Positions 1-6,909 of a stretch of 7,880 bases of DNA are shown piece by piece. Position 1 is the first letter of the stretch, and every line of letters starts with the position of its first letter. The notes under the pieces are model-generated. The model searched no databases. It worked only from the letters and a program-made list of their open reading frames with translations, and was not told the DNA's origin. Position numbers and translations under genes: made by a program. The stretch is from an uncultured Bacilli bacterium (GTDB lineage: Bacteria > Bacillota_I > Bacilli_A > RF39 > UBA660): the NCBI GenBank assembly GCA_947594675.1, contig CANQEF010000054.1, positions 1-7,880 of the forward strand, read 5' to 3'.

Positions 1-204
<204 letters not shown>

Positions 205-224
205 ATGCTTTTTAACTATAAATA

Positions 225-887
225 TTATTCTATTGACCAATTAATTTGTTTTATTCCATGTTCTTTTAAAAAGGCATTTGTTTTAGAAAATGGCTTACTT
301 CCAAAAAAACCATTATATGCTGAAAATGGTGATGGATGAGCAGATTCTATTATGTAATGAATAGGATTTGTTATTAAACTCTTTTTTGCTCTGGCATAAC
401 TTCCCCACAAGATAAAGACAACCGGTGTTGTTTTCTTGTTGATTATTTTGATAATTTCATCTGTGAACGTTTCCCAACCATGCCCTTTGTGAGATGTCGG
501 AGTATGAGCTTGTACCGTTAAAACGGCATTTAATAATAAAACGCCTTCTTTAGTCCATGGCTTTAAAGAATTTTTCTTGGGAAATGGTATGCCTAAATCG
601 CTTTCTAATTCTTTAAAAATATTTTGTAAAGATGGGGGCTTTAAAACTTCATTACTTACTGAAAAAGATAAACCCTCAGCTTGATTTGGTCCATGATATG
701 GATCTTGTCCTAAGATTACAACCTTTATATTATTGTAATCAGTATAACGAAAAGCATTAAATACTTCATTTTTCTTAGGATAAATTGTTTTTGTTTGATA
801 TTCTTTATTTACAAAGTTTAGTAGATTATTGAAGTATTCTTTATTGTATTCATCTTTTAATAATTCATCCCAACTATTTCCTATCAT
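225..887 (-). CDS. ung: Uracil-DNA glycosylase, family 1
   Basis: This 220-residue protein has normal family length. UDG removes uracil from DNA (from cytosine deamination or dUMP misincorporation) and starts base-excision repair. The water-activating motif GQDPYHG is at residues 60-66 with catalytic Asp62, and Tyr64 is the residue that excludes thymine. The uracil-binding LLLNAVLTV with Asn120 is at 117-125. The DNA-intercalation loop HPSPFSA is at 184-190 with catalytic His184, and the family C-terminal stretch GFFGSKPFSKTNAFL follows. The ATG at 885-887 is preceded by AGGGAGG (Shine-Dalgarno) at good spacing. It is the last gene of operon B, 29 nt after rlmH, and converges with pta across a 39-nt gap. 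All key residues are present, so an active enzyme is expected. Confidence 0.97.
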   Translation of the reverse strand: MIGNSWDELLKDEYNKEYFNNLLNFVNKEYQTKTIYPKKNEVFNAFRYTDYNNIKVVILGQDPYHGPNQAEGLSFSVSNEVLKPPSLQNIFKELESDLGIPFPKKNSLKPWTKEGVLLLNAVLTVQAHTPTSHKGHGWETFTDEIIKIINKKTTPVVFILWGSYARAKKSLITNPIHYIIESAHPSPFSAYNGFFGSKPFSKTNAFLKEHGIKQINWSIE

Positions 888-916
888 AATAACCTCCCTA
901 TTTTTGGCGACATTTT

Positions 917-1372
917 TTATTTGTGATAACTTTCATGACTATTGATTTTATATGAACGATAAATTTGCTCTAAGAGTAAAACTCTAAATAGTTGGTGAGG
1001 AAAAGTTAATTTAGAAAATGATAAATGAAAATTAGCTAGATTTTTTATTTCTTCACTAAGTCCATAACTTCCTCCTATAATGAAAGTTAAATTACTATTA
1101 TTTACTAAAATGGATTGCATTTTTTCTGCTAAAGATATAGATGTTAGTTGTTGTCCTTCTATTTCTAAAGTAATAATATAATCTTTATCATTAAGATGCT
1201 TTTTTATTTTTTCGCCTTCTAGAAAAAGTATTTTTTGTTTTTCTCCTATGCTCTCATCTTTTAATTCTATTAATTCAATATTTGTATACTTGCTTAATCT
1301 TTTGCGGTATTCCTCTATAGCATCTTTCAAATATTTTTCTTTTATCGATCCTATAGCTATTATTTTTATCAT
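917..1372 (-). CDS. rlmH: 23S rRNA (pseudouridine1915-N3)-methyltransferase RlmH
   Basis: A 151-residue SPOUT-class methyltransferase, close to the usual 155-160. The family uses S-adenosylmethionine to methylate N3 of pseudouridine 1915 in helix 69 of 23S rRNA, on the assembled 70S ribosome. Diagnostic features are the N-terminal strand MIKIIAIGSIKEKYL, the SAM-binding knot loop FIIGGSYGLSEEI (98-109), and the C-terminal block TFPHQLFRVLLLEQIYR (123-139) ending in ESYHK. The tail matches the family's usual ending (H-x-P/S-YHK), so the protein is complete. The ATG is 1 nt after the TAG stop of walJ. Its ribosome-binding site (AGAGGTG) lies inside the last codons of walJ, suggesting translational coupling. 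walJ and rlmH both lie in the near-origin region of Bacillus-type genomes. Confidence 0.96.
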   Translation of the reverse strand: MIKIIAIGSIKEKYLKDAIEEYRKRLSKYTNIELIELKDESIGEKQKILFLEGEKIKKHLNDKDYIITLEIEGQQLTSISLAEKMQSILVNNSNLTFIIGGSYGLSEEIKNLANFHLSFSKLTFPHQLFRVLLLEQIYRSYKINSHESYHK

Positions 1373-1373
1373 A

Positions 1374-2129
1374 CTACACCTCTAATAAAGGACTTTCTTC
1401 CTTTTGTTTGGCAATTAAAACTTCTATTTCTTTACTGATATTTTCTTCTTCTATGGCTTGAAGTGCTAATTCTTCAGTGTTATTTTTCTCGCTAAGATGA
1501 GCTAAAACTATATATTTTGTATTTTCTCCAACAAGATTTTTTAGGTATTTAGCAGTTGTTCTATTGGACAAATGTCCATGATCACTGATTACTCGCTCTT
1601 TTAAAAATCGTGGATATGGTCCATCCATTAGCATTGCCTCATCATGATTGCTTTCTATGATGTAAGCATCTTTATTGTGCATCTTTTGTAAATATTTACG
1701 ATTAATGTAGCCCGTATCAGTTACAAAAACTATACTTTTATTATTGTAAGAAATGATATATCCTACAGAAAATGGAGCATCATGAGATGTATGAATCAAT
1801 TCGATTTCAACGTCATTTATTTTAGAAAAATCTTCAATAAATTGGCATCGCTCTTTAGGGATTATATTTTGTAGGCAATCATACATTTCTTCTGGAATAA
1901 GGATAGGCAAATTAGTATATTTTACTAAAGATGTTAATCCTTTTATATGGTCAGAATGATTATGTGTTATTAAAATACCATTGAAAGAAGAAAAGGATAA
2001 TGATAATTCTTCAAGACTTCTTTTTAATGTTAAATAGGAAATACCTATGTCTACGATAAATTTTGTATTATCACATAGAATTAAGGAGCAATTGCCCTTA
2101 GAACCACTTGCTAATATTTTAATTTGCAT
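1374..2129 (-). CDS. walJ: WalJ/YycJ-type metallo-beta-lactamase-fold hydrolase
   Basis: A 251-residue single-domain metallo-beta-lactamase-fold protein (family usually about 260). The N-terminus KILASGSKGNC matches the YycJ family start ASGSxGN. Metal ligands are visible: THNHSDH (His56, His58, Asp60, His61), His116 in TSHDAP, Asp138 in VTDTG, and His184/His186 in SDHGHLSN with His211 near the end. WalJ homologues accompany the walRK cell-wall two-component operon in many Firmicutes and are linked to coordinating division with replication. The substrate is unsettled; a nuclease role has been proposed. No walR or walK is in this window. The ATG follows the TAA of the M23 gene by 1 nt and no good Shine-Dalgarno precedes it, so initiation probably depends on ribosomes finishing the upstream gene. 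Family assignment is firm; the biochemical role is not. Confidence 0.92.
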   Translation of the reverse strand: MQIKILASGSKGNCSLILCDNTKFIVDIGISYLTLKRSLEELSLSFSSFNGILITHNHSDHIKGLTSLVKYTNLPILIPEEMYDCLQNIIPKERCQFIEDFSKINDVEIELIHTSHDAPFSVGYIISYNNKSIVFVTDTGYINRKYLQKMHNKDAYIIESNHDEAMLMDGPYPRFLKERVISDHGHLSNRTTAKYLKNLVGENTKYIVLAHLSEKNNTEELALQAIEEENISKEIEVLIAKQKEESPLLEV

Positions 2130-2130
2130 A

Positions 2131-3618
2131 TTAATAGAAACTCATAGCATTTTGGGCTACGCCTCCACGATATGGGAAACCATACCAGATTGCGAAATGA
2201 ACGTGAATTCCTGAGGCGGCACCTGTCATACCCATACCACCTATAACTTGTCCTTTTTCTACATGATCTCCTACTTTCACATAGCGACAACCATTACATA
2301 AGTGTGCATACATTGTATAATAGCCATTATGATGATCTATTGTAATAAATTGACCATTATCTTGTTTTACACTAGATTGAACAACAGTACCTGCTTGAGC
2401 AGCAAAAATATTTGAACCATAACCACATCCAGCAATATCCGTTCCATCATGCATAGCTCCCCAACGCCAACCGAATGGACTAGTTATGTTAGCGCAAGTT
2501 GCTGGCCATCCCCATTGACCTTTTGTTGGCACTGGAACACCATAACCACCAGAAAAAGTAGTTGGCTTTGTACCCTTAACGATTATTTCTGTTACTGGTT
2601 CTTTAATTGTTTCTGTAGATATGTTAGTTAGATTGATAGTTTCACCATTCTTTTTGATAACTCTTTGGGTTACTTTCTCTTCTCCTTTAATACCATTTTG
2701 AATAGTGGCTGAATAGTCCGTATACTTATCATTATCATAACGTGTTTCTGTAGTAAAATTCTTTTCTTGACGAAGGACAACATAATCATCTTCAACGACA
2801 TTAAATTGAGGTCTAATTATCCCAAGAGTAACTTCTTGTCCGGGAGATAATAAGCTATTTTCATCAGTAAAATTATTGTTAGCTATTAAAAATTCTTCCG
2901 TTGATAGTTTATTATTAAAAGCTACTGTTGGTATAGTATCACCTTTTTTTACAATGTAAGTTGCTTGTTTTTCTGTAGTTCCAAATAGTAAATATTTTGT
3001 TAAATCTTCTTCTGTTTGATAAATAGTTTTATTAACTGGTATGTTTTGCTTTTTGATGGTAATTTTATTTTCAATATAAATATTCTTTATAATACTACCT
3101 GTATCTTTTATTTCCTCTTGTTTTCCTTCAGCATAAGCTTCAAAAGCATTTTCAGGGATAAAAGACTTTACTGTCTTTTGAACAGCATTTTCAAACATTT
3201 CTTTATCTAAACAATAAATTATTTTAGTAACTCCTTTAATAGTTCTACCATTATTATCTTTTGTATCTAGACCTTTTATCTTAATCATATACCCACTTAT
3301 TGTAAATGGTGAAATATCTTTTATTTCATTATATATTTCCTCAACACTTTGAATATTATTTGAATAAGTTATTTCTTTTACTATATCTAAATCTTCTGGC
3401 AAGTAAACTTTTGTGACTTTATATTTGTCTTTTATTTCTTGCTGCTTTTTATTTATATAATCTTCAAGTCTTTTTTTAGATGATATAAGACCTAATGATT
3501 TTCCCTTTAAGTAGACATGATAAACTGTTTTAGGTTCAAGGGAAATAGCCTTAAATCCAACAGATGTAAAAAAAGAGATAAGTATGATTAGGATTACTAT
3601 TAATTTGTTTCTTTTCAT
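2131..3618 (-). CDS. Secreted/anchored M23 peptidoglycan endopeptidase with LysM and G5 domains
   Basis: A 495-residue protein. Residues 1-26 form a signal peptide or membrane anchor: a Lys/Arg start followed by a hydrophobic run. Residues 30-210 are an uncharacterised extracellular region. A LysM domain spans about 220-266 (YIVKKGDTIP to LLSPGQEV), for glycan binding. A G5-type domain spans about 273-350. An M23 (LytM-like) zinc endopeptidase domain spans about 375-485. Zinc and catalytic residues are present: His390 and Asp394 (HDGTD), His439 (YAHL), and His472/His474 (HVHF). It should cut peptide cross-links in peptidoglycan outside the cell. The start codon overlaps the dnaB stop as ATGA and is preceded by GGAGG inside dnaB. 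Four cysteines (375, 398, 441, 444) fall in the catalytic domain, unusual for a secreted Bacillota protein. Position between dnaB and walJ suggests a cell-wall role coordinated with growth, which is inference. Confidence 0.93.
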   Translation of the reverse strand: MKRNKLIVILIILISFFTSVGFKAISLEPKTVYHVYLKGKSLGLISSKKRLEDYINKKQQEIKDKYKVTKVYLPEDLDIVKEITYSNNIQSVEEIYNEIKDISPFTISGYMIKIKGLDTKDNNGRTIKGVTKIIYCLDKEMFENAVQKTVKSFIPENAFEAYAEGKQEEIKDTGSIIKNIYIENKITIKKQNIPVNKTIYQTEEDLTKYLLFGTTEKQATYIVKKGDTIPTVAFNNKLSTEEFLIANNNFTDENSLLSPGQEVTLGIIRPQFNVVEDDYVVLRQEKNFTTETRYDNDKYTDYSATIQNGIKGEEKVTQRVIKKNGETINLTNISTETIKEPVTEIIVKGTKPTTFSGGYGVPVPTKGQWGWPATCANITSPFGWRWGAMHDGTDIAGCGYGSNIFAAQAGTVVQSSVKQDNGQFITIDHHNGYYTMYAHLCNGCRYVKVGDHVEKGQVIGGMGMTGAASGIHVHFAIWYGFPYRGGVAQNAMSFY

Positions 3619-4976
3619 TCTTTATTTTCCTCCATATTTGTATGGTCTTTACGCAAATTTACAAAAGTAGATGTATTTTTTTTGAAAAGTAATTCTATTG
3701 TGGCAGTTGGACCATTACGATGTTTTCCTATTATCAATTCGCTAATACTATTGTTATCTTCACTTCGAGCCTCTTTATTATAGTAGTCATCTCGATATAA
3801 GAAAGCTACTATATCAGCATCTTGCTCAATTGAACCAGATTCACGTAAATCACTCATTAAGGGACGTTTATCTTCGCGGCCTTCAACACTTCGTGATAAT
3901 TGAGACAACGCAATTACAGGAACATTTAATTCCATAGCAAGTGTTTTTAAACTACGCGAAATATCTGATACTTCCTGTTGACGATTAGCTCCATAATTTT
4001 TACCACCAGAAATTAGTTGCAAATAATCAATTACAATGAGACTTAGGCCTTGCTCACTACTAGCTAAACGACGGCATTTGGCTCTTATTTCGCCTATCGT
4101 AATTCCTGGGGTATCATCGATTACCATGTTGGTTGTTGAAAGACGAGATGATGCCTCATTAATTCGTTTCCAATCATTATTTAGAAGATTTCCAGTACGT
4201 AATTTAAAACCTTCTAATTGACCAAGTGATGATAAAATACGCATCGCTAATTGTTCGGCACTCATTTCTAAGTTAAATAGGGCTACTGCTTTGTCTTGCT
4301 CCATAGCAACATGAGTAGCTAAATTAAGTGCAAAAGCTGTTTTTCCCATGGCAGGTCTAGCAGCAATTATAATAAATTCATTTGGATGTAAGCCAGTTGT
4401 TAATTTATCAAAATCATACCAACCAGTTGCTAAACCTGTAATTTCTCCCTTATTTTCAGATAATCTTTCTAAGTCTGACTGAGTCTTCGCTAAAACTTCT
4501 TTAATGGTACGAAATTCACTTGATTTTCTCTTTTTAACAATATTTAAAATTTTCTTTTCAGAACTATCTAATATTTCATTTACTGTTTCATCGGTACGAT
4601 ATCCATCTGAGGCTATTTCTGTTGCTGTTTCAATTAATTTTCTTAAAATAGCAGCCTCTTCAACATTTTTAATATAATAATCAATATTAGCTGCTGTCGG
4701 AACAAAGTTTAAAACTTCTGATAGGTATTCTACTCCACCTACGGCATTTAATTCATTTTTATTTTTTAAATAACTAGTTATAGTTGTCAAATCTATAGGA
4801 GTTTTTTCTTCCATCAATGATTCCATAGCCGAAAAAATTTTACCATTTTTTTCATTATAAAAAGCCTCTGGTGTTAAATTTTCTGTTGCTTTTTGCAAAG
4901 CATATTGGGAAAGAAAACAAGCTCCTAATACTGACTGTTCTGCTTCAAAATTATTTGGTAAGTTTTTTAAAGGCAT
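3615..4976 (-). CDS. dnaB: Replicative DNA helicase DnaB
   Basis: A 453-residue hexameric replicative helicase (called DnaC in Bacillus subtilis) that unwinds DNA ahead of the replication fork and binds primase. The N-terminal DnaB domain (about 8-110) begins PNNFEAEQSVLGAC. The RecA-like motor (about 180-445) has Walker A ARPAMGKT (206-213), catalytic Glu237 in NLEMS, Walker B LIVIDYLQL (313-321), the SQLSRSVE motif (358-365) with RESGSIEQDADIV after it, and KHRNG (418-422) supplying the arginine finger. Length is normal and continuous, so no intein is inserted. The start ATG has a modest upstream purine-rich site (GGAAGTGATAGG). It lies 22 nt after rplI and its TGA overlaps the M23 start by 4 nt, which also shows that TGA is a stop codon here. 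Confidence 0.98.
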   Translation of the reverse strand: MPLKNLPNNFEAEQSVLGACFLSQYALQKATENLTPEAFYNEKNGKIFSAMESLMEEKTPIDLTTITSYLKNKNELNAVGGVEYLSEVLNFVPTAANIDYYIKNVEEAAILRKLIETATEIASDGYRTDETVNEILDSSEKKILNIVKKRKSSEFRTIKEVLAKTQSDLERLSENKGEITGLATGWYDFDKLTTGLHPNEFIIIAARPAMGKTAFALNLATHVAMEQDKAVALFNLEMSAEQLAMRILSSLGQLEGFKLRTGNLLNNDWKRINEASSRLSTTNMVIDDTPGITIGEIRAKCRRLASSEQGLSLIVIDYLQLISGGKNYGANRQQEVSDISRSLKTLAMELNVPVIALSQLSRSVEGREDKRPLMSDLRESGSIEQDADIVAFLYRDDYYNKEARSEDNNSISELIIGKHRNGPTATIELLFKKNTSTFVNLRKDHTNMEENKE

Positions 4977-4998
4977 CCTATCACTTCCTATTATTTTT

Positions 4999-5439
4999 TT
5001 ATTTTATCAAATGTACTTTTATTTCGGCAATTATATTTGGATACAAATTTATTTTTATAGTATGAAATCCTAATGAAGAAATAGGATTAGAAATTTCAAT
5101 TGTATTTTTCTCTATTTTATAACCCAATTTGTCTAATTCTTCTTTTATTTGTTTAGTGGTAACACTACCAAAAACTTTATCGCCAGCTCCTGTTTTTACT
5201 TTAAATTCTAAAACTACTTTGGAAAGTTTTTCTTTTAATAATTGAGCTTTATTTTTATTATTTTCATCTTCTTGAGCTTTTTTTGCTTGTTCATGAGATA
5301 ATTTTGATAAAGTTTCTTTTGTTTTCTTTATGGCATATCCGTTTTTTATAAGATAATTCTGTGCATAACCATCTTTTACATTTTTTATTTGACCTTTTTT
5401 ACCTTGATTTTTTACATCTTTTAAAAAGATTACTTCCAT
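4999..5439 (-). CDS. rplI: 50S ribosomal protein bL9
   Basis: A 146-residue protein (family about 148). L9 binds 23S rRNA near the L1 stalk and projects from the large subunit. The N-terminal RNA-binding domain shows the conserved pattern [23 protein letters not shown] (residues 13-36), followed by the long connecting helix rich in Lys, Glu and Gln (about 40-75). The C-terminal domain then has [13 protein letters not shown] (82-94) and a closing strand ending EIKVHLIK. It starts 2 nt after the phosphodiesterase stop with AAGAAGG as ribosome-binding site inside that gene's last codons. The order phosphodiesterase-rplI-dnaB is the same as gdpP-rplI-dnaC in Bacillus. Confidence 0.97.
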   Translation of the reverse strand: MEVIFLKDVKNQGKKGQIKNVKDGYAQNYLIKNGYAIKKTKETLSKLSHEQAKKAQEDENNKNKAQLLKEKLSKVVLEFKVKTGAGDKVFGSVTTKQIKEELDKLGYKIEKNTIEISNPISSLGFHTIKINLYPNIIAEIKVHLIK

Positions 5440-5441
5440 TT

Positions 5442-6428
5442 TTATTCGCCTTCTTCTTTTAAATATTTTTTTAATTGTTGCTCAACCTTGCTAATTGTTG
5501 TATTTTCAAATTTTGCGGCTCCATAACAATTGTCTCCTCCACCACCTAATTTTTCTAAAATTTTACTTAGGTCAAAATTTCCTAAACTTCTAGCACTGAT
5601 TCCTATTGTGTCTTTAGCTATTTTACCTATAACAAATGAGGCCTCTATATTATTGAAAAATAGTAATGTATCAGCTATTTTAGCTAAGTCTTCCCGACGA
5701 TATATTGTGTATGGAGTTGCTTTAGTGAAAGCAATTTTACCATTAATTGTTTCTATTCCAGCAAGTAATTTTTGTCTTTCTGTGTATTCTATTATATCTT
5801 GTTTTAGTAAATATTGAACTTTTTTAGCACTGCCTCCTAAACTGGATAAATAATAGGCTGAATAATAGGTTTCTGGTTTTGTTTTTAAAGTAAAGTTGTT
5901 GGTATCTAAAACAATTCCTGCTAAAATTATTGTAGCATAATAGGATTCTATTTCGACATCGTAATATTCGATTAGCTGTGTTATCATTTCACAGACACTA
6001 GATGCATCGGTATCATCTATTAATAAAGCATCTTTTATTGTTGTTTTTCCTAATTCGTGATGATCTATTATTACTTTATTTTCTATTTTTTTCAAGATTT
6101 TTGGATTTTGTACTAATTCTTCTTTGTTGGTATCTAGAATAATTAGAAGATTTTTATTACTTCGTGGATATAAGTATTTTTCTAAATCGTCACTTTTTAT
6201 TATATTAATACATCCTTCTAATTCTCTTAAGACTTTTTCTACTCCTAATTCGTGAAACTTATCATCTATTATTAGATAACACTTTTTTCTTTTTCTTTTT
6301 AAAATCATATACATGCCTATTGAACTTCCTAAGGCATCTAGGTCCAAGTCTTTATGAGCCATTAAAAAGATAGTTTTTGCTTGTCTAATTTTTTTATTTA
6401 GCTTTTTACGTTCATTTATTATCCCCAT
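5442..6428 (-). CDS. GdpP-like DHH/DHHA1 phosphodiesterase lacking sensor domains (probable c-di-AMP phosphodiesterase)
   Basis: A 328-residue protein made only of a DHH domain (about 15-180) and a DHHA1 domain (about 215-320). Metal-binding motifs are intact: [10 protein letters not shown] (His25, Asp29, Asp31), Asp99 in ILDTN, the name-giving DHH at 122-124, and Asp175 in VLDTNNF. Bacillus GdpP has the same catalytic half preceded by two transmembrane helices, a PAS domain and a degenerate GGDEF domain, about 650 residues in all. None of that is present here, and the upstream 249-nt gap is too short to hold it. Synteny (directly before rplI and dnaB, as for gdpP) argues for GdpP ancestry and for c-di-AMP hydrolysis. 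A nanoRNase/pAp-phosphatase role (NrnA-like) is the main alternative. The DHHA1 glycine motif reads [11 protein letters not shown] (295-305), with Asp where His is usual. The start has a strong site, AAAGGAGG, 5 nt upstream. It is the first gene of operon B. Confidence 0.88.
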   Translation of the reverse strand: MGIINERKKLNKKIRQAKTIFLMAHKDLDLDALGSSIGMYMILKRKRKKCYLIIDDKFHELGVEKVLRELEGCINIIKSDDLEKYLYPRSNKNLLIILDTNKEELVQNPKILKKIENKVIIDHHELGKTTIKDALLIDDTDASSVCEMITQLIEYYDVEIESYYATIILAGIVLDTNNFTLKTKPETYYSAYYLSSLGGSAKKVQYLLKQDIIEYTERQKLLAGIETINGKIAFTKATPYTIYRREDLAKIADTLLFFNNIEASFVIGKIAKDTIGISARSLGNFDLSKILEKLGGGGDNCYGAAKFENTTISKVEQQLKKYLKEEGE

Positions 6429-6432
6429 TTAG

Positions 6433-6440
6433 TCCTCCTT
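6433..6440 (-). promoter_or_regulatory. Ribosome-binding site of the DHH phosphodiesterase gene
   Basis: AAGGAGGA on the minus strand, 4 nt from the last base of the motif to the ATG at 6426-6428. It is a near-perfect Shine-Dalgarno sequence and fixes the start of a protein that lacks the N-terminal domains of its relatives: translation really begins here. Confidence 0.85.
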
Positions 6441-6454
6441 TAAAGTACAGTTTT

Positions 6455-6483
6455 ATTATATAATAAATATGTCTTTTTGTCTA
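6455..6483 (-). promoter_or_regulatory. Sigma-A-type promoter of operon B
   Basis: On the minus strand, TAGACA (-35, 6478-6483) is followed by exactly 17 nt and TATAAT (-10, 6455-6460). Transcription should start near 6448, giving an untranslated leader of only about 20 nt before the phosphodiesterase ATG. There is thus no room for a riboswitch. It would drive the seven genes down to ung, since no terminator is visible inside the run. Confidence 0.8.
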
Positions 6484-6525
6484 ATCACTTATCACCTGAT
6501 TATCTAAAAGTTGCACTTGAGTTTT

Positions 6526-6567
6526 TAATTATCAAATGAGACTAGGTCTTAAAAATGGTGATAATTA
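6526..6567. repeat. Imperfect inverted repeat between the two operons
   Basis: A 9-bp outer arm pair, TAATTATCA (6526-6534) and TGATAATTA (6559-6567), encloses a smaller hairpin at 6537-6551 (AGAC-TAG-GTCT core, extended by one G-T and one A-T pair). A second possible partner for the right arm is TTATCACC at 6489-6496, which matches GGTGATAA at 6557-6564 perfectly over 8 bp, so the two pairings exclude each other. It lies after the rpsR terminator and just upstream of the operon B -35 box, and has no T run on either side. Function unknown; an operator or protein-binding site is possible. The 6484-6630 stretch shows no coding frame that I can support. Confidence 0.5.
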
Positions 6568-6630
6568 CTCTTACTTTGATGATTTTCTTTTGTTTAGTAG
6601 CCGATCTTTTCTTCGTCAATAAATTATCGC

Positions 6631-6667
6631 TAAATAAAAAACCTTTAAAATTATAATAAAGGTTTTA
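6631..6667 (-). terminator. Intrinsic terminator after rpsR
   Basis: Read on the minus strand, arms AAAACCTTTA (6666-6657) and TAAAGGTTTT (6647-6638) form a 10-bp stem with a 9-nt AT-rich loop. The right arm runs directly into further Ts (to 6636), giving a six-T tract, then ATTT. It sits 11 nt past the rpsR stop codon and ends operon A. The stem has only two GC pairs, so it may be leaky. Confidence 0.75.
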
Positions 6668-6677
6668 GTAATATCAA

Positions 6678-6893
6678 TTATTTTGCATAAGGTAAAAAAG
6701 CAATAGCACGTGCTCTTTTTACTTGTTGAGAAATATATCTTTGGTGTAAAGCACAGTTTCCTGTAATTCTTCTTGGAACAATTTTACCTTTTTCATTTAT
6801 ATATCTTTTTAATGTTTCTGGATCTTTGTAATCTACAGTTTTACCAGCACACATCATACAAACTTTTTTCTTTCTACGGTTAAATTCTGCCAT
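6678..6893 (-). CDS. rpsR: 30S ribosomal protein bS18 (zinc-binding, C+ form)
   Basis: A 71-residue protein (family about 70-80) that binds S6 and the central domain of 16S rRNA on the small-subunit platform. The start at [10 protein letters not shown] is chosen over a longer in-frame reading to 7010. A consensus AAGGAGG lies just upstream of this ATG, and the extra residues would overlap ssb in another frame and match no S18. The core motif [21 protein letters not shown] (22-42) and the end [15 protein letters not shown] are diagnostic. Cys12-x-x-Cys15 and Cys47-x-x-His50 form the metal-ligand set of the C+ paralog type described for several ribosomal proteins, as opposed to the cysteine-free type of Bacillus subtilis. 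It starts 16 nt after ssb. Confidence 0.96.
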   Translation of the reverse strand: MAEFNRRKKKVCMMCAGKTVDYKDPETLKRYINEKGKIVPRRITGNCALHQRYISQQVKRARAIAFLPYAK

Positions 6894-6901
6894 TTTTGTT
6901 T

Positions 6902-6908
6902 CCTCCTT
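6902..6908 (-). promoter_or_regulatory. Ribosome-binding site that sets the rpsR start
   Basis: AAGGAGG on the minus strand, in the ssb-rpsR gap and 8 nt before the ATG at 6891-6893. It shows that the true S18 start is here and not at the in-frame ATG near 7010. Confidence 0.85.
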
Positions 6909-6909
6909 A

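Noticed and set aside
2449..2631. Plus-strand open frames inside minus-strand genes (also 3016-3210, 4036-4221, 4871-5065, 5530-5817, 7582-7803)
   Set aside because: Each is antisense to a well-supported gene, lacks a convincing ribosome-binding site and has no recognisable protein features.
3615..3618. Possible Mycoplasma-type code (TGA = Trp)
   Set aside because: dnaB ends in TGA at a normal place, in an ATGA overlap with the M23 start, and tryptophans in conserved motifs are TGG.
3615..4976. Intein in dnaB, a frequent insertion site
   Set aside because: The helicase motifs are continuous and the length is normal (453 residues).
6429..6454. c-di-AMP riboswitch (ydaO type) before the phosphodiesterase
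   Set aside because: The predicted transcript leader is only about 20 nt, far too short for a riboswitch.
6429..6677. Replication origin or DnaA boxes between the operons
   Set aside because: TTATCA-like words occur, but none matches TTATCCACA closely and there is no box cluster, although the gene content is typical of the origin region.
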